This document shows, piece after piece, positions 35,893 to 45,094 of a DNA stretch of 64,000 bases. Numbering within the stretch: the first letter of the stretch is position 1; each line of letters opens with the position of its first letter. The notes beneath the pieces are model-generated. The model searched no databases. It saw only the letters and a program-made list of their open reading frames with translations, and was not told where the DNA came from. Source of the stretch: CAZUXY01 sp964624235 (GTDB lineage: Bacteria > Spirochaetota > UBA4802 > UBA5368); contig CAZUXY010000021.1 of the NCBI GenBank assembly GCA_964624235.1, positions 5,910 through 69,909 of the forward strand, given 5' to 3'. A program made the translations under genes and the position numbers.

Positions 35893-37161
35893 ATGCCCGC
35901 CGACTCCGAAAAATTAAAAACCCAGGCCCTTGCGGATTTTTCCGAATTCATAAACCCCATGAAAACCCGGACCATGAAAAGCGCCGGTCTGGACATCATA
36001 GAGGACAGGCGCGACGGCGCGTCGGTATGGGACATCACCGGCCGCAAATACATCGACTGCCAGACCGGGTCGGGGATAATGAACGTCGGGCGGCACAATC
36101 GGGAGATAGTACGCGTGCTGAAAGACGCTCTTGACACCTATGACATAGGAGTGTTTCTGCTCTGCTCCCGGCAGAAAGCCGATCTGGCGAAGAAGCTCGC
36201 AGAGATAAGCCCGGGCGACCTGAAGTGTTCGATCTTCGGGACGGGCGGCGGCGAGGCCAACGACGCCGCCATCAAACTGGCCCGCGGGTTTACCATGAAG
36301 ACCGGCATCATCTACGCGGAGAAAGCCTATCACGGCCATACCGGTTTCGCCCTCTCCGCCATCGGCAGGAACGCCTACAAGGAGCCCTTCGAGCCGCTGG
36401 TGCCCGGATTCACCATGGTTCCCTTCGGCGATATCGATGCGATGCGCAAGTCTTTCACAAAAGATACTGCCGCGGTTATCCTGGAACCCATCCAGGGGGA
36501 GGGGGGGATACACATACCGCCCGACGATTACCTTCCCGCAGTGAGAAAACTCTGCGACGAGTATGAAGCGCTTCTCATACTGGATGAGATCCAGACCGGT
36601 TTCGCCCGTACCGGGAAAATGTTCGCTTCAGAACACTGGAACGTGGTGCCCGATATAATGACGGTGGCCAAGTCCCTGGGCGGGGGGATTTATCCCATAT
36701 CAGCGACCGTTTTCAAGGAAGAACTGATGGACTTTTTTATTCCTCATCCCTTTATCCACCTTTCCACCTTCGGTGGCTCCGACCTGGGCTGTATAGTCGG
36801 CATGGCGGTGATCGACTATGTACTGAAACATGACCTTGCGGGAAACGCGGTAAGGATGGGCACGCGTTTCCGCGAAGGGTTTGCGCGTTTACTAAAAGGT
36901 TATCCCTCACTCCTGCTGGAGGTGCGCCAGAAGGGCCTCATGATGGGGCTCCAGTACACCAACGAATCAATCGGGCCCCGGATGACCAAGAAGCTGGCCG
37001 ATCGCGGCGTGATAGCCGTCTACACGGGCAACGATCCCAGCATATGCCGTCTCATGCCGCCGCTGGTCATCACGCCCGATGAAGTCGATACGGTCCTCGG
37101 CGCGCTGGAGGATTCCATGAAGGAATTGTCGAAAGAGGGGGGTATCGGGAAAGAGGACTAG
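35893..37161 (+). CDS. Class III PLP-dependent aminotransferase
   Basis: 422 residues. Class III marks: GGGEANDAAIKLAR, KAYHGHTGFALSA, LILDEIQTGFARTGKMFA, and TVAKSLGGG with the PLP lysine. This group contains acetylornithine, GABA, putrescine and similar omega-aminotransferases; the sequence does not decide among them. With the SCP2-like protein and the amino-acid permease downstream on the same strand it looks like part of an amino-acid or diamine use operon. Strong promoter at 35805. Confidence 0.88.
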   Translation: MPADSEKLKTQALADFSEFINPMKTRTMKSAGLDIIEDRRDGASVWDITGRKYIDCQTGSGIMNVGRHNREIVRVLKDALDTYDIGVFLLCSRQKADLAKKLAEISPGDLKCSIFGTGGGEANDAAIKLARGFTMKTGIIYAEKAYHGHTGFALSAIGRNAYKEPFEPLVPGFTMVPFGDIDAMRKSFTKDTAAVILEPIQGEGGIHIPPDDYLPAVRKLCDEYEALLILDEIQTGFARTGKMFASEHWNVVPDIMTVAKSLGGGIYPISATVFKEELMDFFIPHPFIHLSTFGGSDLGCIVGMAVIDYVLKHDLAGNAVRMGTRFREGFARLLKGYPSLLLEVRQKGLMMGLQYTNESIGPRMTKKLADRGVIAVYTGNDPSICRLMPPLVITPDEVDTVLGALEDSMKELSKEGGIGKED

Positions 37162-37302
37162 CGCCTCGTATGGTATTACAAAAAGTGATAACGAAGGGGA
37201 TTTTCACGGAAGCGCAGGCACAGTCCCGTATTAATAAATCTGAAAGGGGATCGGTGACTGTTCGTAATTTTTTAACACTTCAGTTTTAAAACCGGAGGTA
37301 TC

Positions 37303-37662
37303 ATGGCGAGCAGCGGGGAAATACTTGAGGCCCTGGCGGATTACCAGGTGCAATGCAACAACAACAAACGTTTGCGGCGCATGCAGCGGGACTGGTCGCG
37401 GTTGCTGCATTTCTCGGCCGAGGACACCGGCGACAAGTTCACCATGGACGTGGTCAACGGTGAGATCGTTACATTCGAGGCCGGCGCCCGCGGGACGCCC
37501 GACATACTCGTCACCGCGAGCAGCGAGGACCTGTGCGACATGTTCTGGGGGGATCTGAATCCGTCACAGAAATATCTTGACGGCCTCATCAAGGTAAAAG
37601 CCAGCCAGGAGGACGTGGTGCGGCTGGACGCCATTACCATGATAATCTGGCCCGATGTCTAG
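37303..37662 (+). CDS. SCP2-like domain protein
   Basis: 119 residues. The segment FTMDVVNGEIVTFEAGARGTPDILVTASSEDLCDMFWGDLNPSQKYLDG has the SCP-2 sterol-transfer fold signature (beta strands, then the x-x-x-DLxxxxxGxxxPxxAyxxGxIKVxG form). Such domains bind lipids or acyl-CoA. Its stop overlaps the AGGAGG of the permease gene. Its link to an aminotransferase and a permease is odd. Confidence 0.75.
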   Translation: MASSGEILEALADYQVQCNNNKRLRRMQRDWSRLLHFSAEDTGDKFTMDVVNGEIVTFEAGARGTPDILVTASSEDLCDMFWGDLNPSQKYLDGLIKVKASQEDVVRLDAITMIIWPDV

Positions 37663-37671
37663 GAGGAACAC

Positions 37672-39069
37672 GTGACCGTTCTGAAGAGGGTACTGAAACT
37701 GAGAACCGTGGTGTCCACCTCGGCGGGCATGGCCCTCGCCACTTCCTGTTATCTCGCGGGGCTGCAGGTCGCGACGATACTGGTGGGGGAACTTGCATGG
37801 ATATCGATACTTACCGCGGGTTTTTTCTGCCTGCTTTCATCGATGTGCTTCTCGGAACTCACCTCGCTCTACCCGACGGCGGCCGGCATTAAACTGTTTA
37901 TCCAGGAAGCTTTCAACGAGAAGGCGGCCATCGCCATCGGCATGTTCTATGTCATACTGGGAATATCCATGGTGGGAGCGGAGAGCTATCTGCTCTCAAG
38001 CGTGCTCTCAGGTTCGTTTACCCTCATGGGGCCGGATGCCGACCGGCTCTTCTGGCTGGTGATATTCATACTCTTCGTGGGATACATAAACTACAGGGGG
38101 ATTTTCATCACCGGTATGATCCAGGACATACTTACCTATACCATGATCGGTTTCCTTATAATCGTCTCCGTCTATACCTTCGGCGTGAAGGAAATCTCAA
38201 TGGGAACGGCCCTCCAGAGCTCCAGGTTCACCATTGAAAACATATTCACCGCCGCCGGTGTTGGCGTATTTCTCTATGTGGGTTTCGAGTGGGTCACGCC
38301 TCTCGCGGAAGAGACCACCGACTATCGCCTCATAGGCAAAGGAATGCTCATAGCGATCGGGCTGCTTTCGGTGACCTATTCGCTGTTTGTCGTGGCAATG
38401 TACGCGGGGCTTACCGAGGACCAGCTGGTCAGGGGCACGCCGATCCCGCATATCGATTTCGCGGGGAACATGTTCGGAGGCGCGGGGGTTGTGCTCTTCA
38501 TATTGATGAGTGTGCTGGCATCAGTCACTTCATTCAACGCGGGGCTGCTCAACACCTCCCGGTTCGCCTACGCCATGGCCAGGGATAACGTGCTTCCCCG
38601 CGTCTTCAGCCGGCTGCACCCCGACCATGCGACTCCCTGGGTTTCGATTCTGGCACTGGTGATTTTCGCCATAGCGTTGAGCCTGCTGATTCATTTCACG
38701 GGGCAGTATATGTTTATCATCGTTATGGCCGCGGCGCTGGAATGCATAATCTATGTGGTCATGGCCATCTGCGTGATGCGCCTTAGAAAAAAGTATCCCG
38801 CAAGGGAACGGGCCTTCAGGGTCCCCTTCGGACATGTGATCCCGCTGATCACCATTATTGTTTTCGGCGGGCTCGCGATAGGGTTGTATGCCGATATGAG
38901 CAGGGATTACACGGGGAAGGTGTTGTTTCCCAACTGGTGGATCGCGGTAGTCATGGCGGTATTTGCGGGCTTCACCACCTGCTATACGGTTCTCATTGTA
39001 CCTTATTTGAAGAAACGGGCCGCCGAACGGTCCGGACAGCGGGTACGCCGACGGCCGGGGAAAGCATAA
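37672..39069 (+). CDS. Amino acid permease (APC superfamily)
   Basis: 465 residues, about 12 hydrophobic helices. GTG start after AGGAGG. Helix 1 has GMALATSCYLAGLQVA; helix 3/4 GMFYVILGISMVGAESYLLSS; then VGFEWVTPLAEETTDYRLIGKGM, the usual APC loop, and NTSRFAYAMARDNVLPRVFSRLHP. It would import an amino acid by cation or exchange coupling. Positioned to serve the aminotransferase. Confidence 0.87.
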   Translation: MTVLKRVLKLRTVVSTSAGMALATSCYLAGLQVATILVGELAWISILTAGFFCLLSSMCFSELTSLYPTAAGIKLFIQEAFNEKAAIAIGMFYVILGISMVGAESYLLSSVLSGSFTLMGPDADRLFWLVIFILFVGYINYRGIFITGMIQDILTYTMIGFLIIVSVYTFGVKEISMGTALQSSRFTIENIFTAAGVGVFLYVGFEWVTPLAEETTDYRLIGKGMLIAIGLLSVTYSLFVVAMYAGLTEDQLVRGTPIPHIDFAGNMFGGAGVVLFILMSVLASVTSFNAGLLNTSRFAYAMARDNVLPRVFSRLHPDHATPWVSILALVIFAIALSLLIHFTGQYMFIIVMAAALECIIYVVMAICVMRLRKKYPARERAFRVPFGHVIPLITIIVFGGLAIGLYADMSRDYTGKVLFPNWWIAVVMAVFAGFTTCYTVLIVPYLKKRAAERSGQRVRRRPGKA

Positions 39070-39139
39070 TCTGTCCGTGGGAACAGCCGTCGGGTTAATT
39101 GCCGCGGGCCCTTGCGTCGATTGATGATCTCACTTGCCT

Positions 39140-41038
39140 TTACTCCGCCTGCTGGCCCTTCTTTGCCGTAACATAAAGCCAGCCCACTACTCCGCAGAAC
39201 AGCACCGCTCCCAGCGGCGGAAATTTCCCTAATGACGGCCACCAGTTTTTGTCGGCGGTCAGGAAAACGGGAAGTGCCGTCAGTATTCCCATAAGCGCTT
39301 CGCCGGTGATGAGACCCGATGAAAGCAGTATACCCCGTTTCCCGGCCTCTTCGATGGGCCCCCTCTGCTTCGCCGCCGCGTGAGCGATTATTCCCCCCAG
39401 AAAAATGGCGCTGGAGAGGGTTACAGGAAGATAAAGTCCCACCGCAACCGCCAGTACCGGAGCCCGAAAGCCGGCTTTCTTCTTTTCGAGCCAGAGATCA
39501 GCAAGGATTATCACCAATCCGATAATCCCCCCGAAGGCGACGAAATCCCATGGTAATCCCCCGCGGAACACCCCCTCGGCAACCGATCGCATGAGTGTCG
39601 CCTGAGGAGCAGGCAGGGTGTCGGAACCGATTTCATACGCGGTGTGGAGTATCTGTAGAGTGATGCCCAGGGTCATGGCGGCGGCCACCGTACCGATTAT
39701 CTGCATGATCTGCTGTTTCCACGGTGTCGCACCTATGATATGGCCGGTCTTGAGGTCTTGCATGTTGTCGCCGGCGATGGATGCCGCGCAGCAGATGACT
39801 CCGCCGATGATGATGGACACTGCCGCCCCCGCGGTACTGCCGGTCCCCAGTATCGCGAGCAGCAGGAGGGAGACGAAGAGGATGGTGGCGATGGTTACTC
39901 CCGAGATGGGATTATTGGATGACCCGACGAGCCCCGCCATGTACCCCGCGACGGCCGAAAACAGAAACCCGAAGACGATCATTACCCCTGTAAGCAGCAT
40001 CGCCGTATCGACGCTTTGGAGGGTGTCGCGGTATACCATGAATAGCGGAATCATGGAAAGAACCACCCCCGCCGCGATCCAGGGGAAGGGTATATCGGTT
40101 TCAGTACGCAGAGGGGCGGCCACTCTGCGGTCCCTGAATGCCGCGATACCAGACCTGATCCCCCGCGCCAGGGGTCCGGTCAGACCCGCGATGGACCAGA
40201 GCCCTCCTACCACCATTGCCCCTACACCCAGGTAGCGGACCTTCTGGCTCCAGATACTTTTCGCTGCCGCAAAATCAATACCGGCCGCACCCTGAAGCCA
40301 GGAATACAGGGGAATGGCGATGAGCCAGGAAATCGCGCCCCCGATGAAAATGAGAGAGGCGATATTTCGGCCGATGATGTAACCCACGGCCACCAGCGCC
40401 GGTGATAAATCTATACCTAAACCGAAAAGAACCCTGCGTTCTCTACACGGCGACAGGGCCCCTTCAAGGGAGGAGTTCCACACACCGAAGGCCTGCTGCC
40501 CCAGCTTCATCAGGCCCGCAAGCGCCGCCGATAACGCGAGTATACCTATGCCGCTTTCCCCTGTCCCGGCTCCGGCACGGGCACGCTCTCCCGCCTGGAG
40601 TACTTCGGCCGTGGCGATCCCCTCCGGGAAGGTGAGATTCCCCTCGACGATGAGGGCCCGGCGCAGGGGGATGGTGAAAAGCACTCCGATGATACCGCCT
40701 GTGGCGGCGATTCGCGCGGTCTCGAGATAATCAAAGCTGTGCCAGTAGCCCATGAGCACCAGCGCGGGAATGGTAAAAATCACGCCGGCCGCGAGGGCCT
40801 CTCCCGCGGATGCGGCAGTTTGAACAAGGTTGTTTTCAAATATAGTGGAGTTTTTAAAAAAACTGAGAATCCCCATGGAGATTACGGCGGCGGGGATAGA
40901 GGCGCTCACGGTGAGCCCCGCGAAAAGGCCCAGGTAGGCATTGGCGCCGGCCAGTACGATCGACAGGATGATCCCGAGCAGAACCGACCGGACGCTGATT
41001 TCCAGCGGTGTAGCCTGTTTCACGGTGGATACTCCCAT
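39140..41038 (-). CDS. OPT-family oligopeptide transporter
   Basis: 632 residues with about 15 hydrophobic helices: AGANAYLGLFAGLTVSASIPAAVISM at the start, then NNLVQTAASAGEALAAGVIFTIPAL, the NNPISG loop and CCAASIAGDNMQDLKTGHIIGATPWKQQ. These motifs are diagnostic of the bacterial OPT group (TIGR00728/00733 type), which imports peptides or metal-chelates with protons. Monocistronic; convergent with the permease. Confidence 0.92.
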   Translation of the reverse strand: MGVSTVKQATPLEISVRSVLLGIILSIVLAGANAYLGLFAGLTVSASIPAAVISMGILSFFKNSTIFENNLVQTAASAGEALAAGVIFTIPALVLMGYWHSFDYLETARIAATGGIIGVLFTIPLRRALIVEGNLTFPEGIATAEVLQAGERARAGAGTGESGIGILALSAALAGLMKLGQQAFGVWNSSLEGALSPCRERRVLFGLGIDLSPALVAVGYIIGRNIASLIFIGGAISWLIAIPLYSWLQGAAGIDFAAAKSIWSQKVRYLGVGAMVVGGLWSIAGLTGPLARGIRSGIAAFRDRRVAAPLRTETDIPFPWIAAGVVLSMIPLFMVYRDTLQSVDTAMLLTGVMIVFGFLFSAVAGYMAGLVGSSNNPISGVTIATILFVSLLLLAILGTGSTAGAAVSIIIGGVICCAASIAGDNMQDLKTGHIIGATPWKQQIMQIIGTVAAAMTLGITLQILHTAYEIGSDTLPAPQATLMRSVAEGVFRGGLPWDFVAFGGIIGLVIILADLWLEKKKAGFRAPVLAVAVGLYLPVTLSSAIFLGGIIAHAAAKQRGPIEEAGKRGILLSSGLITGEALMGILTALPVFLTADKNWWPSLGKFPPLGAVLFCGVVGWLYVTAKKGQQAE

Positions 41039-41146
41039 TGCGGAATTTTACGCAAAGGCTAACGGGACGTCGGCATGCTGTCAAGAAATAGTGTAACCGT
41101 AAAGGTGTCAATTCAGCCGGAAATAAAGAAGTATGAGAATAATTAA

Positions 41147-41174
41147 TTGCATTACGATACGATTAAGGGATAAT
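41147..41174 (+). promoter_or_regulatory. Promoter of ispG-GH1-FGE operon
   Basis: TTGCAT (41147-41152), 16-base spacer, GATAAT (41169-41174), 150 bases upstream of ispG. Confidence 0.5.
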
Positions 41175-41323
41175 GTGCCGGTATTTTATTCATGAACGAC
41201 CGTGATATGCTGCGGGAAGGCGCAGCCGTATGAATTCTAAAAAATGATTTTTAAAAGACATCGTTATCCCGCGGTATTTCATGAAAGAGCAGAAAAACGG
41301 CATTCGGTTTTCAGGAAATTCAT

Positions 41324-42418
41324 ATGAAAGGGGAACGCAGAAAAAGCAGAATGGTCAGGGCTGGCACCCTCGAAATAGGGGGAGACGCCCCGGTGTCGGT
41401 CCAGTCCATGACCAGTGTGCCCATCGAGGATGTGGAGGGAACCATACGGCAGATCCGGAGACTTGAAGAAGCCGGCGCGCAGCTGGTACGGCTGGCGCTG
41501 CGCAATGAAGAGGCCCTGGAATACCTGAAGAAAATCCGCTGCGAGGTTGACATGCCCCTGTCGGCCGACGTTCATTTCAACCACAGAATAGCCCTGGGGG
41601 CGATTGGTGCCGGCATCGACAAGATCCGCATCAACCCGGGGAACATCGGGAGCGGCGAAAGGGTAAGGGAAATCGTCAGGGCCGCCCGCGAAAGGGGAGT
41701 CCCCATCCGCATCGGCGTCAACGGCGGATCCCTGGACCGCAGGCGATACCGTGAGGTGACGCCTGAAAACCTGGTTTCGTCGGCCATGGACCATGTCCGT
41801 GTTTTGGAAGACCAGGATTATCGCGATATCGTCGTCTCGATAAAGTCCTCGGATATCGACCAGACCATAGCGGCGAACAGGATTTTTTCCGAAGGCGCGC
41901 CGTATCCCCTGCATATTGGCCTTACCGAGGCGGGGTACGGTATCTCCTGCGTGGTGCAGAGTTCCATCGCCATCGGTACGCTGCTCATGGAAGGTATCGG
42001 GGATACGGTAAGGGTTTCGATGACCGGCGACCCCGTGGAAGAGGTCAGGGTGGCGGTGAAAATCCTCGAATCCGCCGGTCACCGAAAACCACTGATACGG
42101 CTGATCGCGTGTCCCACCTGCGGGCGTACCGATCCCTCACTGGACCTGCCCGAACTGGCGGCGCGTGTGGAACGCGAGATCACGGGCGAATTCGGCGAGG
42201 CGCTTAAAAACAGGGGGCGGGGCCTTACGGTGGCGGTTATGGGATGCGAGGTGAACGGTCCGGGCGAGGCTTCCCACGCGGATGCGGGGATCGCCGGCGG
42301 CCGGGGGGGGAAAATGCTGCTGTTCAGCCGCGGGCGGAAGCTCAAGACCATAAGGGTGGAAGATGCGCTCCCCGCGCTGAAAGACGAAATCGGCCGCATG
42401 CTTTCAGAGGAGGAATGA
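41324..42418 (+). CDS. ispG: 4-hydroxy-3-methylbut-2-en-1-yl diphosphate synthase
   Basis: 364 residues. VSVQSMTSVPIEDVEGT at the start, NPGNIGSGERV, and the iron-sulfur ligands CPTCGRTDPSLDLPELA and VMGCEVNGPGEASHAD. It reduces MEcPP to HMBPP by a [4Fe-4S] cluster, near the end of the MEP pathway begun by dxr. Bacterial length. Start could be the upstream in-frame ATG at 41281 region, but ATG 41324 fits family starts. The stop lies 2 bases before the GH1 start. Confidence 0.93.
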   Translation: MKGERRKSRMVRAGTLEIGGDAPVSVQSMTSVPIEDVEGTIRQIRRLEEAGAQLVRLALRNEEALEYLKKIRCEVDMPLSADVHFNHRIALGAIGAGIDKIRINPGNIGSGERVREIVRAARERGVPIRIGVNGGSLDRRRYREVTPENLVSSAMDHVRVLEDQDYRDIVVSIKSSDIDQTIAANRIFSEGAPYPLHIGLTEAGYGISCVVQSSIAIGTLLMEGIGDTVRVSMTGDPVEEVRVAVKILESAGHRKPLIRLIACPTCGRTDPSLDLPELAARVEREITGEFGEALKNRGRGLTVAVMGCEVNGPGEASHADAGIAGGRGGKMLLFSRGRKLKTIRVEDALPALKDEIGRMLSEEE

Positions 42419-42420
42419 CC

Positions 42421-43680
42421 ATGGGAAAGGATTACATTTTCCCCGAGGGTTTTTTGTGGGGCAGCGCCACCTCGGCATTCCAGGTGGAGGGGGATTGCCT
42501 GTGCCATGATTTTTATGACTGGGCGCTCAAGGGAAAAATCAGGGACGGTACCAGTCCCGTCGACGCCGTGCATTTTCTGAAGTACTATGAAAAAGACATC
42601 GCCCTCATGAAAAAAATGCACCATAATACGGCGCGTATAGGTGTCGAGTGGGCGCGAATAGAACCTGAAAAGGGCAAGTTTGTGGAGGAAACACTGGAGC
42701 AGTACCGGGACCTGCTCAGGAAGATGCGTGACGCCGGCATTCTTCCCATGGTTACCCTCCATCATTTCGCGAATCCCTTATGGCTCACCGGGCAGGGAGG
42801 ATGGAGCACACGGGATGCGGTGCCCCTGTACCTCAGGTTCGTGGAGAAAACCGTTCGCTTTCTGGGAGACCTGGTCCACAGCTGGATCACCATCAATGAA
42901 CCGTCGGTGTACGCGGTTTCGGCATATCTTTTCGGAGAATTCCCCCCGGGCAGAAAAAACCCGGTAAAAGCCTTCAAGGTGATGCGGATCATGGCCGACG
43001 CCCATCGCGCCGCGTATACCTCCATACACGAAATCTACCGACAGAAACAATGGGGGGCGCCGAAAGTCGGGGTCGCGAAACACCTGCGGACCTTCGATCC
43101 CCGCAACACAAAAAACCCGCTGGATCGTCTGGCCGCGTGGTTCATGGACCGGTATTTCAACGATTACTTTCTCGATCTGATAAACCGGGAAAAACCGACC
43201 CTCGATATCTTCGGCATCAACTATTATACGGGTGACCTGGTCAAATTCCCCATGAAACAGCTGGGACGGGAAAACCTGGCAAAAAACAAACTGGGATGGG
43301 ACATCTATCCGGAAGGGTTTTACCGCATATTGAAACGGTATTATGCCAGGTACCGGCTGCCCGTCTATATTACAGAAAACGGTACCTGCGATGACGCCGA
43401 TGAGCTGAGGCCGCGGTTTATCCTGGACCATCTCTATCAGGTTCATCGCGCGATAACCGACGGCGTGAATGTCGCCGGATATTACCACTGGTCGACCATG
43501 GACAATTTCGAACTGGTGGACGGGCTCATGGCGCGCTTCGGGCTGGTGCATGTGGACCACGACAGCCCCGAGCGCAAAAGGGTGCTTAAAAAAAGCGGAG
43601 AACTCTACGGAGAGATCGCCCGCGCCAACGGCATCACCGAAGCCGCCTTCCGCGGCTACGTACCGGACTGGCAGCCGTGA
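42421..43680 (+). CDS. Glycoside hydrolase family 1 (beta-glucosidase type)
   Basis: 419 residues. FPEGFLWGSATSAFQVEG at the N-terminus, WITINEPSVYA (acid/base Glu), INYYTGDLVKFP, and YITENGTCDD (nucleophile Glu), all in place, so the retaining mechanism is likely intact. Family members act on beta-glucosides, 6-phospho-glucosides or galactosides. No signal peptide, no PTS gene nearby, so cytoplasmic use of an imported disaccharide is plausible. Coupled to ispG and the FGE-like gene, an unusual partner set. Confidence 0.9.
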   Translation: MGKDYIFPEGFLWGSATSAFQVEGDCLCHDFYDWALKGKIRDGTSPVDAVHFLKYYEKDIALMKKMHHNTARIGVEWARIEPEKGKFVEETLEQYRDLLRKMRDAGILPMVTLHHFANPLWLTGQGGWSTRDAVPLYLRFVEKTVRFLGDLVHSWITINEPSVYAVSAYLFGEFPPGRKNPVKAFKVMRIMADAHRAAYTSIHEIYRQKQWGAPKVGVAKHLRTFDPRNTKNPLDRLAAWFMDRYFNDYFLDLINREKPTLDIFGINYYTGDLVKFPMKQLGRENLAKNKLGWDIYPEGFYRILKRYYARYRLPVYITENGTCDDADELRPRFILDHLYQVHRAITDGVNVAGYYHWSTMDNFELVDGLMARFGLVHVDHDSPERKRVLKKSGELYGEIARANGITEAAFRGYVPDWQP

Positions 43681-44492
43681 GCCGTAGAGACAGCGAGTTT
43701 TTCTTCCTTAAGCAGGGCGGATACATGATCGGCTCAGACAGCGCCGTAATCGACCGCTACGCAAACGCCGGCCTCCCTGAAATCATAACACGGTCTTATC
43801 TGGAAAACAACGTTCCCCGCCATGAGGTTGCGCTGGCGGAGGTCGGCATATCACGCTTTCTCGTAAGGGTCGCGGAGTTCGGTCTCTTCGCGGCTGAAAC
43901 GGGTCACCTGACCGATGCCGAGAAAGAAGGATGGGGATGGACATGGCGGGAAGGGTGGCGCAAGCGGGAGGGGCTCAACTGGAGGAACCCGTTCGGGAAC
44001 GAGGCCGATGCGGTCTATGCGGACAATGCGCCGGTGTTACCCGTACTGCAGGTGAGCTGGAACGACGCGTCGGCCTACTGCGTATGGCTTGCGCAGAAAC
44101 GGAACGAAACGGTGCGATTGCCCTCGGAGGCCGAGTGGGAAGCGTATGCGGAGATGATGGGCGCGACGTCCCTTTCGGATGGAATTGCTAGTGCGGCTCT
44201 GCCGGCCCCATCGTATGAAACAGGGGCGTACATAGAACTTCTGCGGTCTTCGGTCGGTAAAGAGAAGGCCCATGCGACGGGTCTGGTGTGGGAATGGACG
44301 GAGGACTGGTTCGACGCATATCCCGGCGGCCCTGTAAACCGCGAATTCGGAAAAGTATACAAGGTGCTGCGCGGGGGTTCGCTGATGAGCCACCATCTGC
44401 AGAAGTGCCGGGAATACCGTTTCAGGCGCTGTCCCACCGCCCGCAGCCCTTTTTACGGATTCAGGATAGCGATGGAAGGGGCCGCCGGGTAG
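43677..44492 (+). CDS. SUMF1/FGE-like (formylglycine-generating fold) protein
   Basis: 271 residues from GTG overlapping the GH1 stop. FMIGSDSAV-like start, EVGISRFLVRVAEF, VLPVLQVSWNDASAYCVWLAQK, LPSEAEWEAYA, GLVWEWTEDWF, LRGGSL, and CREYRFRRCPTARSPFYGFRIAMEG. These form the C-lectin-like fold of formylglycine-generating enzymes, EgtB and related ergothioneine/ovothiol synthases. No sulfatase is near, so an activating function is not proven; the true catalytic cysteine pair of FGE is not clear to me. Confidence 0.8.
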   Translation: MSRRDSEFFFLKQGGYMIGSDSAVIDRYANAGLPEIITRSYLENNVPRHEVALAEVGISRFLVRVAEFGLFAAETGHLTDAEKEGWGWTWREGWRKREGLNWRNPFGNEADAVYADNAPVLPVLQVSWNDASAYCVWLAQKRNETVRLPSEAEWEAYAEMMGATSLSDGIASAALPAPSYETGAYIELLRSSVGKEKAHATGLVWEWTEDWFDAYPGGPVNREFGKVYKVLRGGSLMSHHLQKCREYRFRRCPTARSPFYGFRIAMEGAAG

Positions 44493-44514
44493 CAGACACG
44501 GGTTTATGGACGTA

Positions 44515-45090
44515 TTACTGATTTTCCCTGGAGTAGTCGTCCACCATGCCTGTGAAATAACGGTGTATGGTATCATCATCGGTGAGTTCCGGATGGAAGG
44601 TGCACCCCAGCAGATGGTCCTGGCGCACAAGCACGGGATTGTCATGGTGGGTGATGAGTACCCGTACGCCGCTGCCGACTTCCCTTATTATGGGGGCGCG
44701 TATGAATACCGCTTCGAGGGCATGTCCGTTCATCCGCACCATGTCGATAAACGAATCGATCTGGTTTCCGTAGGCGTTGCGTTCCACGGCGATGTCCATG
44801 GCGCGGAGGGTTTCCATACGGTCGTTAACCAGTTTTTGCGCCAGCATTATACACCCGGCGCAGGTCCCGAACACCGGCTTTTTGAGGGTATAGTCCCTCA
44901 CCGCGGAATAAAGACCCCCGGCATCAAGGACCTTTTTAATGGTAGTGGATTCCCCCCCGGGGATGATCAGACCGTCCGTTCGCCGCAGGTCTTTTTCGGT
45001 TTTGACCTCCAGCGCCTCGATACCCAGCCGTTTGATCTTTGAGAAATGCCGCGCAAAGTCGCCCTGTACGGCGAGAATGCCTATGAGCAT
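44515..45090 (-). CDS. pdxT: Pyridoxal 5'-phosphate synthase glutaminase subunit
   Basis: 191 residues. The open frame extends upstream to 45225 but the true start is ATG 45090 (MLIGILAVQGDF), 4 bases after the pdxS stop. GGESTTIKK, the nucleophile cysteine in GTCAGCIMLAQ, and HPELTDD complete the class I triad. It supplies ammonia to PdxS. Confidence 0.94.
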   Translation of the reverse strand: MLIGILAVQGDFARHFSKIKRLGIEALEVKTEKDLRRTDGLIIPGGESTTIKKVLDAGGLYSAVRDYTLKKPVFGTCAGCIMLAQKLVNDRMETLRAMDIAVERNAYGNQIDSFIDMVRMNGHALEAVFIRAPIIREVGSGVRVLITHHDNPVLVRQDHLLGCTFHPELTDDDTIHRYFTGMVDDYSRENQ

Positions 45091-45094
45091 ACCG

